Shown piece after piece: positions 61,928 through 64,000 of a stretch of 64,000 bases of DNA. The translations under genes and the position numbers were made by a program. How positions within the stretch are numbered: the first letter of the stretch is position 1; each line of letters opens with the position of its first letter. The notes beneath the pieces are model-generated. The model was not told the origin of the DNA. It was given only the letters and a program-made list of their open reading frames with translations, and did not search any database. Source of the stretch: Paenibacillus sp. FSL K6-1096 (GTDB lineage Bacteria; Bacillota; Bacilli; Paenibacillales; Paenibacillaceae); the NCBI RefSeq assembly GCF_037977055.1, contig NZ_CP150274.1, forward strand, positions 124,001-188,000, written 5' to 3'.

Positions 61928-63669
61928 GCGGGCGCAGACATAGTAAAAGGGAGTACAAAAATCTGTATACCTTGCTGAAAGAGAAGCGGGGCACATACCT
62001 GGTAGGCGTACTTGGCAGCAGTCTTGGGAATGCGCTTATGTCAATCGTCATGGCGTTTACGCTGATGGGCATGATTGAAGCCGTCATGAATAATGATTTG
62101 CATTCACTCTATGGTGCATTAGGAGGAATAGGTATCCTAGCGCTGCTTGTAAGCGTCTTCTCTCCAATGTTCAGCTACGGATACCAAACCAGTGTCAAAA
62201 AGAACATGGAGCGGCTCCGGCGGGAAGGCTACAACAAGCTGCTTCATCTGCCGATGAGCAAGATGGATTCCGTGTCCAAGGGAGATATCAGCTCCACGTT
62301 AAACAATGACATTAACCGGGTGGAGCTGGCTTTTACCGAGCATACCACATCGGCTTGCTATACCATATTTCTCGGCCTGGGCTCGGTCCTGTCGATGTTC
62401 GTACTGAACTGGAGATTTGCTGCTGTCCTGTTAATCTTAAGCATTGTCTCCTATGTGGTGAATACCACGCTCTCCAAGCGCATCCGGAAGGATAGCGATG
62501 AACTGCAGCAGCAGCTGGGGACGGCAAGCCAGTCCTTCAGTGAATTGCTGTCGGGCGCCTTCGTCTTAAGATTATTTCCGGGAGCAGCCAGATTCCGGCA
62601 GAGGTTCGGGCAGGACAGCCTGAAAGTGGCGCGGTTATCAACATCTCTGGCCAAGAAGAGCGGGTGGCTGGAGGCCATCAATTATCTGGTGAACTTCTTA
62701 AGCTTTGGCGGTGTTATTGCCATTGGAGCGATGCTTGTCCTGGAGAAAAGTGTAACCATCGAGAAGGTTGTAGCTATCGTTCAATTGCAGACCAATATTA
62801 ACTTCGCCTTTAATCAGTGGAGCCGATTCATTGCCGGACTACAGGGAGCCTTGTCCAGCCAAGCCAGAATCAGCGGACTCATGACCAGTGAAACAGAGAT
62901 TCTGTCCGGGGATTCTCTGAAGCTGGAGATGAAGCCGGAGATTCAGCTTACCAATCTTAGCTTTTCATATAACCGGCAGAATAGGGCGCTAAATGAGCTG
63001 AACCTAACCATACCTGCGGGAAGTACGGTTGCTTTTGTCGGCTTAAGCGGGTCAGGGAAAAGCACTCTGGCCAAGTTGATTATGGGTCTGTACATGGATT
63101 ATTCAGGTAGTCTCACCATTGGCGGAATGGAAGTAAAAGATTGGCCGGTACATCAGTTAAGAGAGCATGTCGCATTTGTTCCGCAGCATTCTTATATCTT
63201 TGAAGGAACTGTTGAGGATAATATAAGGGCGGGTAATGAATCGGCATCCATTGACGATGTAGTTCAGACAGCCAAGAAAGCGCAAATCCATGACTATATC
63301 ATGCAGCTGCCTGAAGGATATCAGACTAGGTTGAACGAGAACGGCCAACTGCTGTCTGGAGGACAAAAGCAGCGGATTGCGCTTGCCCGCATGTTTCTGA
63401 AGGATGCTCCGGTCATTGTGCTCGATGAACCAACCTCCGCGCTGGATAACAACACAGAGGGCTTGCTGCAGGAGGCTATTCAGGCCATGCCCGAGGGCAA
63501 GACAATTATTGTAATTGCTCACCGGCTGACTACCATCCAGCATGCGGACCAGATCTTTGTCATGAATCAAGGAGCTATAGCCGAATGTGGGACACACGCT
63601 GAACTGCTTCGATTAGAAGGATATTATAACAGGCTCTATACCGGGGGAATACAGAAGGGAGTGTCGTGA
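61924..63669 (+). CDS. ABC half-transporter (membrane + ATPase), second of a pair
   Basis: 581 aa from ATG 61924 in the ATGA overlap, with GGGGAGGGAG upstream; the frame is open further left but that part overlaps the previous gene. Six membrane helices, Walker A GLSGSGKST, signature LLSGGQKQR, Walker B VIVLDEPTSALD and H-loop IAHRLT are all intact, so both ATPase sites of the presumed heterodimer look functional. Same operon as the PKS/NRPS genes. A further gene starts 5 bp later. Confidence 0.9.
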   Translation: MSGRRHSKREYKNLYTLLKEKRGTYLVGVLGSSLGNALMSIVMAFTLMGMIEAVMNNDLHSLYGALGGIGILALLVSVFSPMFSYGYQTSVKKNMERLRREGYNKLLHLPMSKMDSVSKGDISSTLNNDINRVELAFTEHTTSACYTIFLGLGSVLSMFVLNWRFAAVLLILSIVSYVVNTTLSKRIRKDSDELQQQLGTASQSFSELLSGAFVLRLFPGAARFRQRFGQDSLKVARLSTSLAKKSGWLEAINYLVNFLSFGGVIAIGAMLVLEKSVTIEKVVAIVQLQTNINFAFNQWSRFIAGLQGALSSQARISGLMTSETEILSGDSLKLEMKPEIQLTNLSFSYNRQNRALNELNLTIPAGSTVAFVGLSGSGKSTLAKLIMGLYMDYSGSLTIGGMEVKDWPVHQLREHVAFVPQHSYIFEGTVEDNIRAGNESASIDDVVQTAKKAQIHDYIMQLPEGYQTRLNENGQLLSGGQKQRIALARMFLKDAPVIVLDEPTSALDNNTEGLLQEAIQAMPEGKTIIVIAHRLTTIQHADQIFVMNQGAIAECGTHAELLRLEGYYNRLYTGGIQKGVS

Positions 63670-63673
63670 ATCT

Positions 63674-64000
63674 ATGGTTACACCACAAGCGGTGAAGCTT
63701 CCATTAGGAGAAGCTCCGATTAACGGATACCAGCACCTGGCGTACAGGTTGTCCGTTATGGCCCTGCATCCGGATTTCTATAATTGGTTCTACTGCAACT
63801 ATATTCAGTTAGCACTTGTAAGGGGATCTTTACCTATCCCCAGACTGGACTTCTATGAATTCCAAAAAATTAGCCCGTTAATGAGAGAAATATATGTTCC
63901 CAAATCCATAATCACAGGTTATACCTCCTTGATTCCATTTCTTCAGGACCGGATGGAGGAAGAGAAATATATCATTACCTTTGTGAATGAATATTATATC
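63674..64000 (+). CDS. Unrecognised protein, N-terminal 109 residues only
   Basis: ATG 63674 with GGGAG about 11 bases upstream; the frame runs off the right edge. The visible part is soluble, rich in aromatic residues (HPDFYNWFYCNYIQLALV, PRLDFYEFQKISPLM) and has a single Cys. No signal peptide, membrane helix or carrier motif. I cannot assign a family. Its position, 5 bp after the exporter pair, makes it part of the biosynthetic operon, and it could be a release, tailoring or loading enzyme. Confidence 0.65.
   Translation, partial: MVTPQAVKLPLGEAPINGYQHLAYRLSVMALHPDFYNWFYCNYIQLALVRGSLPIPRLDFYEFQKISPLMREIYVPKSIITGYTSLIPFLQDRMEEEKYIITFVNEYYI

Overview
The window looks like a chromosomal segment of a spore-forming Gram-positive bacterium of the Paenibacillus type. 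The signs are strong AGGAGG-type Shine-Dalgarno sequences, frequent TTG and GTG starts, a Spo0E-family phosphatase gene, low-GC-Firmicute operon layouts, and a carbohydrate-enzyme-rich left end at moderate-to-high GC. I see no rRNA, tRNA, insertion sequence, prophage or CRISPR array.

Layout. (1) 1-12.5 kb is carbohydrate and amino-sugar metabolism: the end of a secreted multidomain protein, nagB-nagA, a 408-bp block of eight 51-bp tandem repeats, a cytoplasmic GH20-GH3 double glucosaminidase, a membrane protein of unknown role, a GH127 arabinofuranosidase and an unknown protein built from two copies of one domain. (2) 12.5-23.5 kb is regulatory and transport: an XRE regulator divergent from a gene broken by two frameshifts; an operon of Spo0E-like phosphatase, response regulator and intramembrane-sensing kinase, then a three-gene drug-type ABC exporter; a GNAT acetyltransferase; an orphan non-lipoprotein peptide-binding protein; an ABC exporter; and an SDR/HxlR pair. 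(3) 23.5-37.5 kb is ion and osmotic homeostasis: usp-mrpAB-C-D-E-F-G, a ClC Cl-/H+ exchanger with an RCK_C tail, and a BCCT betaine transporter. A methyltransferase, a leucine-rich-repeat protein, a MazG-like protein and an MFS pump lie between them.

(4) From 37.7 kb to past the right edge runs one tightly packed operon, visibly richer in A+T, that encodes an unusual lipopeptide assembly line. Its order is trans-acting malonyltransferase; type I KS-KR-ACP; a type II set (KS-alpha, a KS-beta with Asp for Cys, ACP, FabZ-like dehydratase, FabG-like reductase); KS0-ACP-C; half-C-A(Gln)-PCP-C; half-C-A(Tyr)-PCP-C-A(Asn)-PCP-half-C; two ABC half-transporters; and an unrecognised gene cut by the window end.

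Inferred model: the type II enzymes, with no enoyl reductase, build an unsaturated (polyene-type) acyl chain. The KS-KR-ACP module may add one unit, the KS0-ACP-C protein hands the chain to the NRPSs, and the product is an acyl-Gln-Tyr-Asn lipopeptide exported by the ABC pair. No thioesterase, epimerase or phosphopantetheinyl transferase is visible, so release and any further residues are unresolved. I regard this cluster as the best candidate for an undescribed system.
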